NCBI GenBank assembly: GCA_012845835.1
Contig: JABAKD010000012.1
Location: 2,008,620 to 2,072,619, forward strand
Source of the DNA: Undaria pinnatifida
Lineage: Eukaryota > Sar > Phaeophyceae > Laminariales > Alariaceae
Direction of reading: 5' to 3'
Length of the DNA: 64,000 nt
A program made the position numbers and the translations under genes. Shown one piece after another: positions 52,448 to 62,450 of this stretch. The notes below the pieces were generated by a model, which was given only the letters and a program-made list of their open reading frames with translations, was not told where the DNA came from and did no database searches. Each line of letters opens with the position of its first letter. The first letter of the stretch is position 1.

Positions 52448-52706
52448 GAGTCGTTCCACGGTAGCCCCTCCAACTTTTCTTTAACGAAATCGCCGGTTTT
52501 AAAACCAGCTTCCGGCCGTATCTCCTGAAGTACCTTGTCCATTTACACCCCGACGTCATCGTTCGATAGCCATTTGCAAAGCAAAGAAAATGTGTGGAAT
52601 CTTTTGTTAATGGCACCCTTCGTCGTGTCGAGCAGCAGCTGTGAAACGTTCGTTACAGAAAACCGCTGGTTTGGGGGGGGGGCTATCTATGTATCGTAGA
52701 ATCAGT
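52448..52706 (-). mobile_element. MITE copy D
   Basis: Ends GAGTCGTTCCACGGTAGCCC and (reverse complement) ACTGATTCTACGATACATAG then a C run. Flanked by TTTCA (52443-52447) and CTTCA (52707-52711), a near-perfect 5 bp duplication. The interior matches copy A in the same orientation. Confidence 0.8.
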
Positions 52707-52784
52707 CTTCATATACTAAAAAATATACAAAAGTTGCACAAGATTATTTACGGAAGGTTACGTGAATTAAAAAAGAGGGCGTAC

Positions 52785-52890
52785 TTTTTGTTACTTCACT
52801 GCAAATAGTCTGGTGTGCTGGCTGGCTTGCATTCTACGATTGTTTGCCCACCTGCTTATTGCATTGCGATTGGCATTGCATGGCCAAATC
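52785..52890 (-). repeat. Dispersed ~100 bp repeat, copy 2
   Basis: Inverted partner of 24703-24800. Confidence 0.55.
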
Positions 52891-53304
52891 CTCTTGCTAA
52901 GTTTGCTATCGGTATCTCTGCCTCGCAGTTTGTGACCACAGAGTAAGCCTTAGCGAGTACGTCATGCGCTTTGTAGCCTTTCTCAGCAGACGCCTGCCTT
53001 ACGAGCCTTACGTGGCATACTCCCGTAAGGCAAGGTATTCACGCTCGAACAGGGACAATCAAAGGTACGTTGGTACGTTTCGTGCCCTATAATAACGCCG
53101 TTAGATACGAACTCCCCAGAACGGGGTTTGGCGTCGCCTAGCACATCTAGGGTCGCTCCGCTCTGCTCAAAGCTGGAGAGCAGATAGTGTTTCTGTAAGG
53201 GGGTTTTGGGCGGTTAGGTGGGCTGTTGGGTGGTCGTGTTGGTTTTTTACATTGGTTCTGAGATATGATAGGACAAAAAGAAATATGGCAGGTTCCCAGT
53301 ACAA
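52891..53304. other. Non-coding stretch, no gene recognised
   Basis: Contains GAACTCCCCAGAACGGGGTT (imperfect hairpin at ~53108-53128). Minus-strand frames of 84-172 codons across 53147-53685 have no domain. Confidence 0.3.
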
Positions 53305-53343
53305 GAGCAACGACGAGCGGAGGGTCTCCGCTCGTCGTTGCTC
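53305..53343. other. Perfect 18 bp inverted repeat with 3-base loop
   Basis: GAGCAACGACGAGCGGAG, loop GGT, then the exact reverse complement to 53343. All 18 pairs match. It is too perfect for the surrounding diverged DNA. No T-run follows that would make it a terminator. Confidence 0.9.
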
Positions 53344-53526
53344 GGTGGGGCAACTGCGAAACACAAGAGAAGGAGCCGATTGCATGCATAGAGGACAGCA
53401 CAAGAGTAGGGACAGAGAGAGCAGAGGAGGCCGGTGTCTGTTTCCCTGACTAGCTGTGGAGGGGTGTGTGCGCAGCTGCAGTGCCGTGTTGGGACAGAAA
53501 CTGCAGCAACTGCAGCAGTAGTTTGC

Positions 53527-54310
53527 GGCGTGGTGCCATGCCAGTCGCCAGTATATACTGGCCGTCCCATGTGTCATGTGCGATGCCAGTAGGCAGAATA
53601 CACTGGCGGAATATATTGCTGTCCGAGAATCGAGCCAGTAGAAGCCAATATTTTCGAGCAGTCGAGCAGGGGGGACCACCACCACGGGGAAATAGGCTAC
53701 CTCAACTGTTAGCTGTGCGGACGCCTGTCTGTGCTATGTTTACTCCACATGCGACGCCTAACGCACGAATCGGAACAGGAAACGGTCAGTATATATACTG
53801 CCAGTATGTACTGGCCGTATGTAGCTGCTATCTGACAGACGTGCGTGTAGAAACCAGTATGTTTGAGGGTTAGGATGGAAGTGGGGCCGCCACCAAGATG
53901 AATGAAGCTAACGTGGCCTGATGTCACGGGCGACCCACCGACGCCTGTCTGCGATGTTGTGTTTTCTTCTTCTGCTGCTGAGTCTAACGCACCACATTTA
54001 ATAAAAACCTGCCAGTACATAGACTACACCGCTGGCACATACTGGCCGTATGTATCTGCTGTCTGAGAAACGTTCCAGTAGACGCCATCAGTGCATTTTA
54101 GTGTTACCATATGGGGATGGGCCGCCACGGACGAACCAAACTTAGCCTGTTATCACGGGTTCTGCGGGGACATCATCAATGTTGTTGTTGCGTCTGCTGC
54201 GCCTAATAAAAGCACACCACTAATGAAACGAAACTGCTAATGTAATCTGACAGTATGTACTGGCCGTATATTTGTTGCAGTGTGAGGGGCGTGCCAGTGG
54301 AAGCCAGTAC
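53527..54310 (+). repeat. Degenerate tandem repeat, ~240 bp period
   Basis: Three to four diverged units. Each contains a short palindromic CCAGTA.ATACTGGC block (e.g. 53549-53563, 53803-53814, 54250-54262), ACTGGCCGTATGTA.CTGCT, 'GTCTGAGA..CG..CCAGTAGAAGCC' and a 'CACGGG' / 'CTAACGCAC' segment. Non-coding. Confidence 0.65.
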
Positions 54311-54467
54311 CATCGTTCTTTCATGTTTGTTCGAAGATCGCCACCGCGACGGGCGAACCCGCGTTGAATCCGCCCTTTCTTGTTTGTTCACCACGAAACA
54401 TGTCGGTGACGGTCGACATATATAAATAGTCATTTTTCTTTCTTTTTCACATTGACGATTTTTTCAC

Positions 54468-57135
54468 GTCGCCCACGCCATGCTTGCAGCGCAACGTGAC
54501 TTACTTGTCAATGGCGCCCGTATATAGATGGACGCCCAACGGTCGTATATTTCTTGGCCCACTTACTTACCCAAGACAAGGGTGACGAACGCGTTCAACC
54601 TACCCTTTCTTTGTTTGTTTCACACCACGAAACATGTCCTTGACGGCCCGTCGTCATATTATAACTTTTGTTCGCTTTGCGCACTTACTTTTCAAGTCGC
54701 CCGCAGGAAGCTTGCAGCGTAATGCGACATGTCAATGGTGCCGAGGTATACAAATGGGTGCCCAAAAGTGGTGTACTTATGTGTCCAGTTATCAATACGG
54801 GGGCGGCGAAGGCGTTCAACCTACCCTTTCTGTTTGCTCACCACAAAGCATTTCGTTGACGGCCCGTCGACATATCGGCATTAAAAAAGTCGCCCACGGC
54901 AAGTTTGCAGCGTAACGCGACTTGTCAGTAGCGCGCCGAACGGTAAATGGGTGCCCAACAGTCGCGTAATTTCTGGTCCACGTATCAATGTGGGGGCGAC
55001 GAACCAGATCAACGTAACCTTCCTTGTTTGTTCACCACGAAACATGTCTGTCGTTGACGGCCCGTCCACAAATCGTCAGTTTTCATAAAAAACTTACCAG
55101 GTACAATATTTTTGTCAAGTCGCCCACGGCAAGCGTGCAGCGCAACGCGACTTCTCAATGGCGCCGGTATACAAATAGGCGCCAAATTGTCAGGTTACTA
55201 CTTGTCCACCTATAAATGCAGGGACGACAAACGTGTTCAAACCACCCTTTCTTGTTTGTTCAACCCGAATCATGCTGTTGATGGCCCGTCAACATATATA
55301 CGTATATCTTCTTTTTTCTTTAATTTTGGATTGTGTTGAGGAATTAGTGGGGTATTAGTCCGTTTGACCACTTGCAATAGATTAACCAATAGCTTACCCA
55401 AACTGAGCCAACACTCCCCCCCCCTGAAACGGCGGGATAGCAGGTCGGCAGGGTATACGGCGGACCTCTGTCAATATCCAAGCCGTTTCATTTACTGGGG
55501 GTACTCGTACGAGGGAGAGTATTTTTCAAGTTCGACATGGGGAAAATCTGAAAAGTATATTTTTGTGGATGGTGGGGATCGAACCCACGACCCAAAAACC
55601 CATGGTCTGTCGACGACGCCATTTGTTAAGGAATTAGTGGCTGATTAGTCCGTTTGACCAGATGCAAAAGTTTGACCAATAGCTTACCCAAACTAAGCCT
55701 TATAACAATTGTTTTAAGTTGCCCGCGGCAAGCTTGCAGCGCAAGGTGACTTTTCATTGGGGCCGGTATGTGAATGGGCCCGCCCAACAGTCACGTAATG
55801 ATTTGCCCACTTATCAATGCGGGGGCGACGAGTGGGTTCAACCCACGTTCCCTTCTTTGTTCACCACGAAACATGTCCTTGACGGCCCGTCGACACATCG
55901 TCAACATTTCTATCTTTACGAATTTGTCAAGTCGCTCACGGCAAGCTTGCAGCGCAACGCGACATGTCAACGGTGCCGGTATATAGATGGGCGTCCAACA
56001 GTCGTGTATGTATTTGTCCAGTTATCAATACGGGGGCGACGAACGCGTTCAACCTACCCTTTCATGTTTGTTCACCATGAAACTTGTCCTTGACGGCCCG
56101 TCGACATATCGCCAGTTAAAAAAAAATAGGATTCTGTCAAGTGGCCCACGCCAGGCTTGCAGCGCAACGCAACATGTCAATAACGCGGGTATATATATGG
56201 GCCGCCAACAGACGTGTATTTATATGTCCAGTTATCAACAATGCGGGGGCGACGCACGCGTTCTACCTACTCTTTCTTGTTTGTTCAAACCGCGAAACAT
56301 GTCGTTTACGTCCCGTCACCATATCGTCTATTTTCTTATCTCTACCGTTTTTTCCAGTCGCCCACGGCAAGTTTGCAGCGGAATGCGACCTGTCAGTGGC
56401 GCCGGCATATAAATGGGCGCCCAACAGTCGCGTATTTATTTGTCCACTAACCAATACGGGGGCGACGAACGCGCTCAACCTACCCTTTCTTCTTGTTAGT
56501 TCACACCGAAACAGGTCCCTCACGTCACGTGGCCATATCGTCAAATTGTTCACCTTTTATGATTATTTCAAGTCGCCCACAGAAAGCTTGCATCGTCACG
56601 CGACTTGTCCGTGGCGCCAGTACATAAATATGGCCGAACAGTCGTGGGTTTATTTGTCCACTTATCAATACGGGAGCGACAACCGCGTTCAACCTACCCT
56701 CTCTTGTTCGTTCATCGCGAATAGTTTCCTTGACGTCCCGTCGCCATACCTTGACTTTTGTATTTCTTTACGAATTTTGCAAGTTGCTCACGGCAACCTT
56801 GAGCGCAGCTTGACTAGTCAGTGTCGCCGGTATATAAATGGGTTCCCAACAGTCGGTTATTTACTTCTCCGGTTACCAATACGGGGACGACGAACGCGTT
56901 CAGCTTATTTTCCTTTGTTTTATGTTAACCACGAATGAATGATGTCGTCGATGAACCGTCGACATATCGTTAATTTTTTATCTTTACCAATTTTCCAGTC
57001 GCCCACGGCAAGCTTGCAGCGCAACGCGACATGTCAACGGTGCCGGTATATAAATGGGCGCCCAACAGCCGTTCATTTATTTGTCCAGTTATCAATACGG
57101 GGGCGACAAACGCGTTCAACCTGCCCTTTCTTGGG
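54468..57135 (+). repeat. Satellite array, 11 units of ~215 bp
   Basis: Units begin near 54468, 54694, 54888, 55117, 55710, 55928, 56137, 56355, 56569, 56779 and 56994 (spacing 194-229 bp, apart from the interrupted unit 4). Each has GTCGCCCACGGCAAGCTTGC then AGCGCAACGCGAC, a TATA-like GGTATATAAATGGGCGCCCA, TCAATACGGGGGCGACGAAC, GCGTTCAACCTACCCTTTCT and GACGGCCCGTCGACATATCG. Dyad-symmetric cores (GCAAGCTTGC, GGGCGCCC) recur in most units. Open frames up to 265 codons (56141-56938) pass through in changing phase. They are a result of low stop density, not evidence of a gene. Confidence 0.88.
55335..55705 (-). mobile_element. SINE candidate with tRNA-like promoter, inside the satellite
   Basis: An insertion in satellite unit 4. 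On the minus strand it has a box A-like TGGCTCAGTTTGGGTAAGC (present twice, ~55393-55411 and, diverged, ~55680-55698) and a perfect T-arm GTGGGTTCGATCCCCAC (55572-55588) with box B GGTTCGATCCC. It is bounded by ~72 bp direct repeats (55337-55408 and 55626-55697; GG.TTAGTCCGTTTGACC core). No acceptor stem pairs with CATCCAC, so it is not a tRNA gene. Confidence 0.5.
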
Positions 57136-57529
57136 TGTTGATGCTCCCGATCTCATCGCGTAGTAGGTTCCCACACTAGTGGACAGGGGAGCGGCGGCAG
57201 GAGGAAGTCTGTATGTTGTCTGTTGGCCTTTAGACTGTTCGTCCCAGTAACATTTCGGTTATTTTGCCTCTTTTGCTTCCTCTTCTTTCTTCGTTGGGTC
57301 CGAGTTGGGGCTTGCCGTTCGCCTGTTCCAGTGACGCCAGCGGAAACTAGTCGTTGTAGGACCATGCGAGTACGAACGCACTTGGTTTTGCTGGAGTTGA
57401 GTGGAGAGAACGGGTTATACTTCGAATAATACATTACTGACGAATCACTTACCTCGACCACAGCACAACGTTAAACTGAACGCATACAGTCTACCGTTGC
57501 TGCGCTGTTGTCGTACATATATCGACTGA
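57136..57529. other. Non-coding stretch, no gene recognised
   Basis: End of the satellite and unrelated sequence. The minus frame 57153-57461 has a Lys/Arg-rich run (RTQRRKKRKQKRQNNR) without context. Confidence 0.3.
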
Positions 57530-57715
57530 TTGACATCACCCTGTTGACCATCGTACAAGCTACACTTTAGTTCCAAGGGGAGTCGCGCCGACCTATATCC
57601 TTAGTGAAGACACACGCACCGTAATACGCGCGATCGCAGTATCACACACAGCTTGCAGAGATGAGTTTCGACAAAACCTTCGATCTCACAGACTGGAGTG
57701 TATTTTTCGTTTTAT
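57530..57715 (+). mobile_element. Type 1 repeat, plus-oriented copy
   Basis: GGGGAGTCGC, CGACCTATATCCTTAGTGAA, CACACAGCTTGCAGAGATGA and a degraded start peptide MSFDKTFDLTD, then GGAGTGTATTTTTCG. Confidence 0.75.
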
Positions 57716-58154
57716 AATATATACAAGGTTCCCCTCCGGGAAGTAAGTGCCTAGGGGAGTGGCGCAAAGACACATTACTTCACTACCGGACGCAATGACC
57801 GTTTTTGTTTGTACATCATACAAAACAGATTGCACGGAAAAATAATAAATTCGCATGTTACCCGCGCAGTACTTCTTGGGTGTACTGAATAGCGGAACTT
57901 TTAGCTCTGTTTGGGTATACTCGATAAACGTGCCCACGACCGATCTGTTCTTGACAAAATAAACACAGCACCACCTGATAACACACAGTACTTTTTCACT
58001 GTATGATATGTACGATTTCGAGAAGAGCGTAACCATTCGAACTCCAGCTTAGCGACCGCCAGGAATCGAGAAGGGGCACGTGTGGCGTGGGATGCGGCAC
58101 GTGTTGAGAACGAGGGAGCAACGGACAATAACACGTGGCATATGTGAGGATGCA
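57716..58154. other. Non-coding stretch, no gene recognised
   Basis: The minus frame 57686-58036 (116 codons) has no recognisable domain. It starts near MVTLFSKSYISYSEKVLCVI and is moderately hydrophobic. Not supported as a gene. Confidence 0.25.
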
Positions 58155-58405
58155 TTTTCTTCCACAGCTGTCAGATTTTGTCAGATTTTGTGCCCCTCAG
58201 AAACGGTTTTATGGTTTCCGCGCACAGACTGACCAAGATCACCCTGTTGACCCTGATAGCTACACTGTAGTTGCAAGGGGAGTCGCTGGCCTACATCCTT
58301 AATGAGGACACACAACCCGTAATACGCGCGATCGAAGCATCACACACAGCTTGCAAAGATGAGTTTCGACAAAATATTCGATCTCACAGCCGCAGTGTAT
58401 TTTAT
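58155..58405 (+). mobile_element. Type 1 repeat, plus-oriented long copy
   Basis: Contains the empty site for the retroposon insertion seen at 41.45 kb (GGCCTACATCCTTAATGAGG), a duplicated GTCAGATTTTG at its far end, and the start peptide MSFDKIFDLTAAV (ATG at ~58358). Confidence 0.8.
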
Positions 58406-58411
58406 TTTTTA

Positions 58412-58447
58412 TACTTCGAAGTAATAATTAAAAAATACTTCGAAGTA
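58412..58447. repeat. Duplicated palindrome TACTTCGAAGTA
   Basis: Two perfect copies of the 12 bp palindrome at 58412-58423 and 58436-58447, separated by 12 AT-only bases (ATAATTAAAAAA). Confidence 0.8.
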
Positions 58448-58619
58448 TATATTTATGATCATTCTTTTTGGGAGGATTTGGTCAGGAGTTTTGTAACGAA
58501 CGGATGAAGAGCTATTTAAGTCACACGTGCCCAAGTCTCCAATCCCTTGTCCCAACTCTCCAACCGCTTCTAGTTCGTTTCCTCCGTGTTTACCTTCAGG
58601 CTGATTCCTCCCGTCTGCT

Positions 58620-58932
58620 TGTTGCAACAGCTGCCTGCAAATACCAGTCTCGTCTCACGCAGTCCTCTTCCAAGCGCTCGTACAATATAACAGATCTCCG
58701 GATGAAACCTCCAACAATGCCTCACGGTAACGATCGCTGTACTCAAGCTCGGTTCGCAGTCACTCACGCTCGTGTCAGATCAAGTTCCGGTTCCTTTTTC
58801 CCTCGTTTGGTTTTGTGTGTTTTTGGACTGAGGCCGTGAGCGGCACGCTTTCTAGACTGATCGGCGTTATACAGACCTAGGCAGCATTCCGCCACGGGGT
58901 TTCATGTGACGTCATGTCAATCCGCCGCAACA
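58620..58932 (-). repeat. Possible gypsy 3' LTR
   Basis: A run of C (58933-58939; a G-run polypurine tract on the minus strand) abuts ...CCGCAACA at 58932, so an LTR starting TGTTGCGG on the minus strand is likely. TGTTGC at 58620-58625 would give a 313 bp LTR with matching ends, but the second LTR is outside the window and the left border is a guess. Confidence 0.4.
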
Positions 58933-58939
58933 CCCCCCC

Positions 58940-59354
58940 AGCACGGTTTCCCAAGAATACCGTGCTAACCGGGCCGCGGACACACTGGAGTAAGAGTGAG
59001 GGCCTTTTCCCACACTTAGACGAGTTTCGATTACTATAAGGCTTGAATGAGTGGCGTCTAACATTTTCATGGATAGGCGTCTCTCAGGGGATAGAGACCC
59101 TGGGCCTCGCGCTTTTTCGCTTAGGTCCCAAATCGGTACTGCTGGACTTGCTAGTATTTCTCATCAAGCGCAGCAGCTGAAAGCCTCTTATCCAACACTT
59201 CCCGGCTTTTCCCATTACACCGGGTAGGCCGAGGCCTTGATCTTGACCGCTAGTCGATCTCCGGCCAACGTCTTCTCCCTTTCTCCATCAGCCTCTATTT
59301 CACGTTCCACGTTTACGGGGAACCGGATTTGCCAATTTCCGGTCCTCCTACCTT
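58940..59354. other. Gypsy 3' untranslated region
   Basis: Between the putative polypurine tract and the last coding segment. No frame or repeat of note. Confidence 0.4.
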
Positions 59355-60190
59355 TCAGGATTCACGTTCGTTGAGCGTCTCCCAATCTCCGTCTGCGTAC
59401 CAAACCCACCAGTACGGTGACTTGCAGTCGAAGATCTTTGAAAGGTGGCGCTTCTTGTTTCCTTCAGCGTCCACGAATTCCCTCCAGATCACGGTCCCCA
59501 CGGAGTGTTGTTTCAACGCTTGTTCGCGGTCGATCCCATCTCTTTCCTTCAGCGTTAGCGTCGAAGTTGGTCTTGCCCGGCACTCCGCTCCGTGATACGT
59601 TTCCCACAGCGCATGGAAAACGTCCAGCTGTACAGGGGTGAAACTGTCTCGTGCCAGCTCCTTGGACAGCCACTGCGACTCTGTGCCATCCATGAATCGT
59701 CCCTTGTATCGCCACTTCCAAGCGTTGCCTTGACCCATCACAGTCTTTCTGTCTATTAGGGTATACATAGGCGACGCTACAATCGACGGCTCCGCCAGTC
59801 CGAAGTCAACTCCCCATGCCAGGTGAGCAAATTCGTTTTCGAAGTCGTGACGGAGGTCGTCCGGACGTAAGTGGAACATCTTGATATTCGATGCTCACGC
59901 CCGTCGTCGGCAAATCCCTCGCCCATTCGTCGTGACGATGTAGCTGAGTCCTGGTAAGACAACTTCAGTCACCTCTCAAGGTCCGGTCCAGTGCTCGTGG
60001 GCTAGGTTATGATGTATCTCTTCCCTTGCCATCACAGACTCCGCCTCCTTCACCAGCACCTTGTCTCCGACAACAACACGGGTTCCCACCGAGGTCCGAC
60101 CGATTTCAGCATTCCGACTCTCATGACTTTTCTGCCTGTCTTCATGTCTTTTCGATAGAGCTATTCGTACATCCTGTACCTCCTTGTACG
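59355..60190 (-). pseudogene. Gypsy integrase C-terminal region and terminal domain
   Basis: After a frameshift and TAG just below 60191 the frame reads AYKEVQDVRIALSKRHEDRQ, then TRVVVGDKVLVKEAES and LAHEHWTGP, then TGA where Trp is usual (GPW). A further frame change near 59880 leads to MFHLRPDDLRHDFENEFAHL, RFMDGTESQWLSKELARDSF and finally RHLSKIFDCKSPYWWVWYAD plus GDWETLN. The last piece resembles the chromo/tudor-like barrel that ends many protist gypsy polyproteins and may guide target choice. Confidence 0.8.
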
Positions 60191-60970
60191 CTAGACTTTG
60201 TCGGCCACGTAACTGTGCATCCCGCCTCCGAAATCACCATAATCTATCTCGGGGTGCGTAGCATCAAGTTGCGTGCGTGCATCACGAACGAAGAAAAGAC
60301 GGAAGGGAGTTGGCTTCCCCGGTAGGCGCAGGTCCGGCGTGGTACGATGGATCCACAATGCCAGTTGTACGTACTCGTCCCATCTGCGAGGCCAGGTCTT
60401 GCACAGTTCTCCTAGTGCTTCGTGTAGCCACCCCCCCAGTCTCTCCACCGTCCCCTGTGCACGTGGATGATCGGCAGGCCCATAGGCGATGGTCACGTTC
60501 AACCACTTACATAAGTGTTGAATTACCTCTGCCGTGAACTCGGATCCCGGATCTCTGCGAACATACAGCGGTAGACCAAAAGTAAGCATCACTTCGAGCA
60601 GTTTCCTCGCTACTCCGATTGCTTCTTTCGTAGAGAGTGGAAAGGCGAACAAGAACTTGCTGGCTTTGTCGACTGCTACCAGTAGAACTTTGTTGCCTGC
60701 GTCTGACTTCACCCCCATGTCCTGGATGTCGACTTCGAGTACTTCCCCGGGCCGTAGAAACCTCGACGGTAGCATGGCAACCCGTTGACTCGCTGACCGC
60801 TTGCGACGTCTGCACCCACACGAGAGGACGTAGTCTCTAACGTCCTTGATGAGGGTGGGCCAGCAGTACCGATGACTAATCAAGGCTGTAGTTCGTGCCG
60901 TCCCCGGATGCTCATACGTGCTGTGCGCCAGCGCCAGGATCCCTGGGACGAGAGACCGGGGAACTGCAAG
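60191..60970 (-). pseudogene. Gypsy integrase
   Basis: Zinc-binding part AHSTYEHPGTARTTALISHR, then YCWPTLIKDVRDYVLSCGCR; the second pair is C-x-C instead of the usual C-x2-C. The catalytic core has all three acids: EVLEVDIQDMG (Asp), YVRRDPGSEFTAE (Asp) and QGTVERLGGWLHEALGE (Glu). It then continues YVQLALWIHRTTPDLRLPGK. A TGA (~60969) separates it from the upstream linker in the same frame (…PRGNIP*LAVPRSLVPG), where Arg (CGA) is usual. Confidence 0.9.
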
Positions 60971-61507
60971 TCATGGGATATTTCCCCGAGGTGCCATCCA
61001 CAAGAGGCCGTTATCATCCATCACATATTCGCCACCTCCTGATCCTCGGTTTCCCACTTCCTGGAGTTCTTTCCGAATCTTGCCAAGTACCATATCTTCG
61101 CACTGCCTCTGCATCAGCTGTGGCAAATCCTGGAGAATAGCTGTCACCCTTTCCAACATGGATGGCTCTGACCGCTGGGGTCCCTTGGCTTATTTCCCTG
61201 ATCCGCTTGAACGGCTGCTGGTGTCCTTTGGTGATTCTTCCAACGGATCACGTTGCCGTTTCGGTTTCGGAATCGGTTCTCTCTGTCCCCTGCGTTTGCG
61301 TGGGCGATCGACTTCCACTGGTAGCTCAGTAGTAATGATTTTCTGTGCCGGTACATCTTCCATCCCCTCCTCAGGTAACGGCGGTTCTGCCTCCCAGATA
61401 ACCTCCGGTTCCTGGGAAGTGGCCTTTGCCTGCGATCTCGTGACCGCTCTTGTCACCTCAAAGGCTTTTGCTGCTGCGAAGTAATCCTCAAACACCATGC
61501 AGGCCAA
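60971..61507 (-). pseudogene. Gypsy linker between methyltransferase-like domain and integrase
   Basis: Reads VFEDYFAAAKAFEVTRAVTR, then acidic and basic stretches (PRKRRGQREPIPKPKRQRDP), then TAA (61190-61192). The same frame continues with MLERVTAILQDLPQLMQRQC and GEYVMDDNGLLWMAPRG, the segment that normally precedes the integrase zinc finger. Frame-shifted relative to the methyltransferase C-terminus near 61490. Confidence 0.75.
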
Positions 61508-62450
61508 TCGTCCAATTCCACAACCTCTGGTACCGGTTCTCCCAGTACGTCTTGAACAGCTAGTTCAACTAATACTGCTCGTAGCATTGGAGAAGACGTG
61601 AAACCTGCGATGACGTTTGCCGCTGCGTTTTTGCTGACCGTCTGCGGGATCACGTAGTGTTCCTGCCCTGTGGTGATCTTGGCGTAGTTGTTGAAGTGCA
61701 ACTCTTCGGCTTCTTCAAGGCGTGCCGCATCCGCTGGGTGTGCGATATACCCTTCGGTTGGCTTTTCCCCCATGATGTGAGCACGGTTCAGAGAGATGAT
61801 GGGTTCGTTGAACGAATAAATCGCTCGCTCTCCGTTACCTCTTTTCAAGAAGTATGCGCCTCTTTGTCCCAGAAATTCCCCTTATTCCTGAACTGGTTGC
61901 TATACCTTCTCCAACCTCCGCTTCCCAACGGCTAATTTCCTTTTGTGGCAAGGCCTCCCTTGATTCCTACCACGAATGCCCGTTTCCTCCTCCACGGAAT
62001 CCCCACTTGGCTCGCTAGTATCTCCGCTTTGCCCACGATGTATGACTCTCGTTCTAGAGCGGGGAGAATCTCGTCGTTCCATACCGTCGTTCGCAGAAGG
62101 TTGCCCAAACATTCGAGTATGAAAACTCGCGCGTCTGAAGCGATGGCAGGTTGGGCTAGGCTACTTGCTCCGAATATTCCCTCCTTTTCTTCTATCCCTT
62201 CAAACTTCCTACAGGCGTCACCGACCACCACGTCTGGTTTCACCTCTCTCAACATGGTTAGGCATCCCGGCGACCCTGTTGTCACCCTAAGTAGCTTCGC
62301 ACCTTTGTCTAATCCGTTTGCTCTGATGCATTCCAGTGCTCTCCAGTCCTGGTCTACTGCTCCTCTGACCGTCAACAACCCCTCTGATGCAAGGATGCTG
62401 CCTTCCCCCTCCACAGTCGAGCATGACCACCAATGGAAGCTCCGGTGCTA
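61460..62450 (-). pseudogene. Cytosine-5 DNA methyltransferase-like domain within the gypsy polyprotein
   Basis: ~325 codons between RNase H and integrase. Family motifs in order: motif I-like LVVMLDCGGG..GSILASEG (frameshift in the G-run at ~62424-62428), motif II-like GAVDQDWRALECIRANG, motif IV-like DVVVGDACRKFE with a Cys (codon 62211-62213) where the catalytic PC dipeptide usually lies, motif VI-like VFILECLGNLL (Glu kept; usual form ENV), motif VIII-like GIPWRRKRAFVVG (usual form Q.R.R.f.VG), then after a stop/frameshift at 61870-61935 a C-terminal part with DAARLEEAEELHF and SKNAAANVIAGF where motifs IX and X are expected. In an intact relative it could methylate cytosines in element or host DNA. 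This copy is broken and lacks the motif IV proline. Confidence 0.7.

Noticed and set aside
53305-53343. Transcription terminator
   Set aside because: The hairpin is perfect but no T-run follows on either strand and rho-independent terminators are not expected in a nuclear genome.
55560-55600. Functional tRNA gene in the SINE candidate
   Set aside because: The T-arm is perfect but the 5' acceptor strand is absent and the D-arm-like part is over 100 bases away.
56141-56938. 265-codon open frame in the satellite
   Set aside because: Satellite units keep DNA motifs rather than a reading frame. The peptide changes frame between units and several frames are open at once.
54468-57135. CRISPR array
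   Set aside because: Units are ~215 bp and diverged along their whole length, with no short identical repeats and unique spacers. The genome is eukaryotic.
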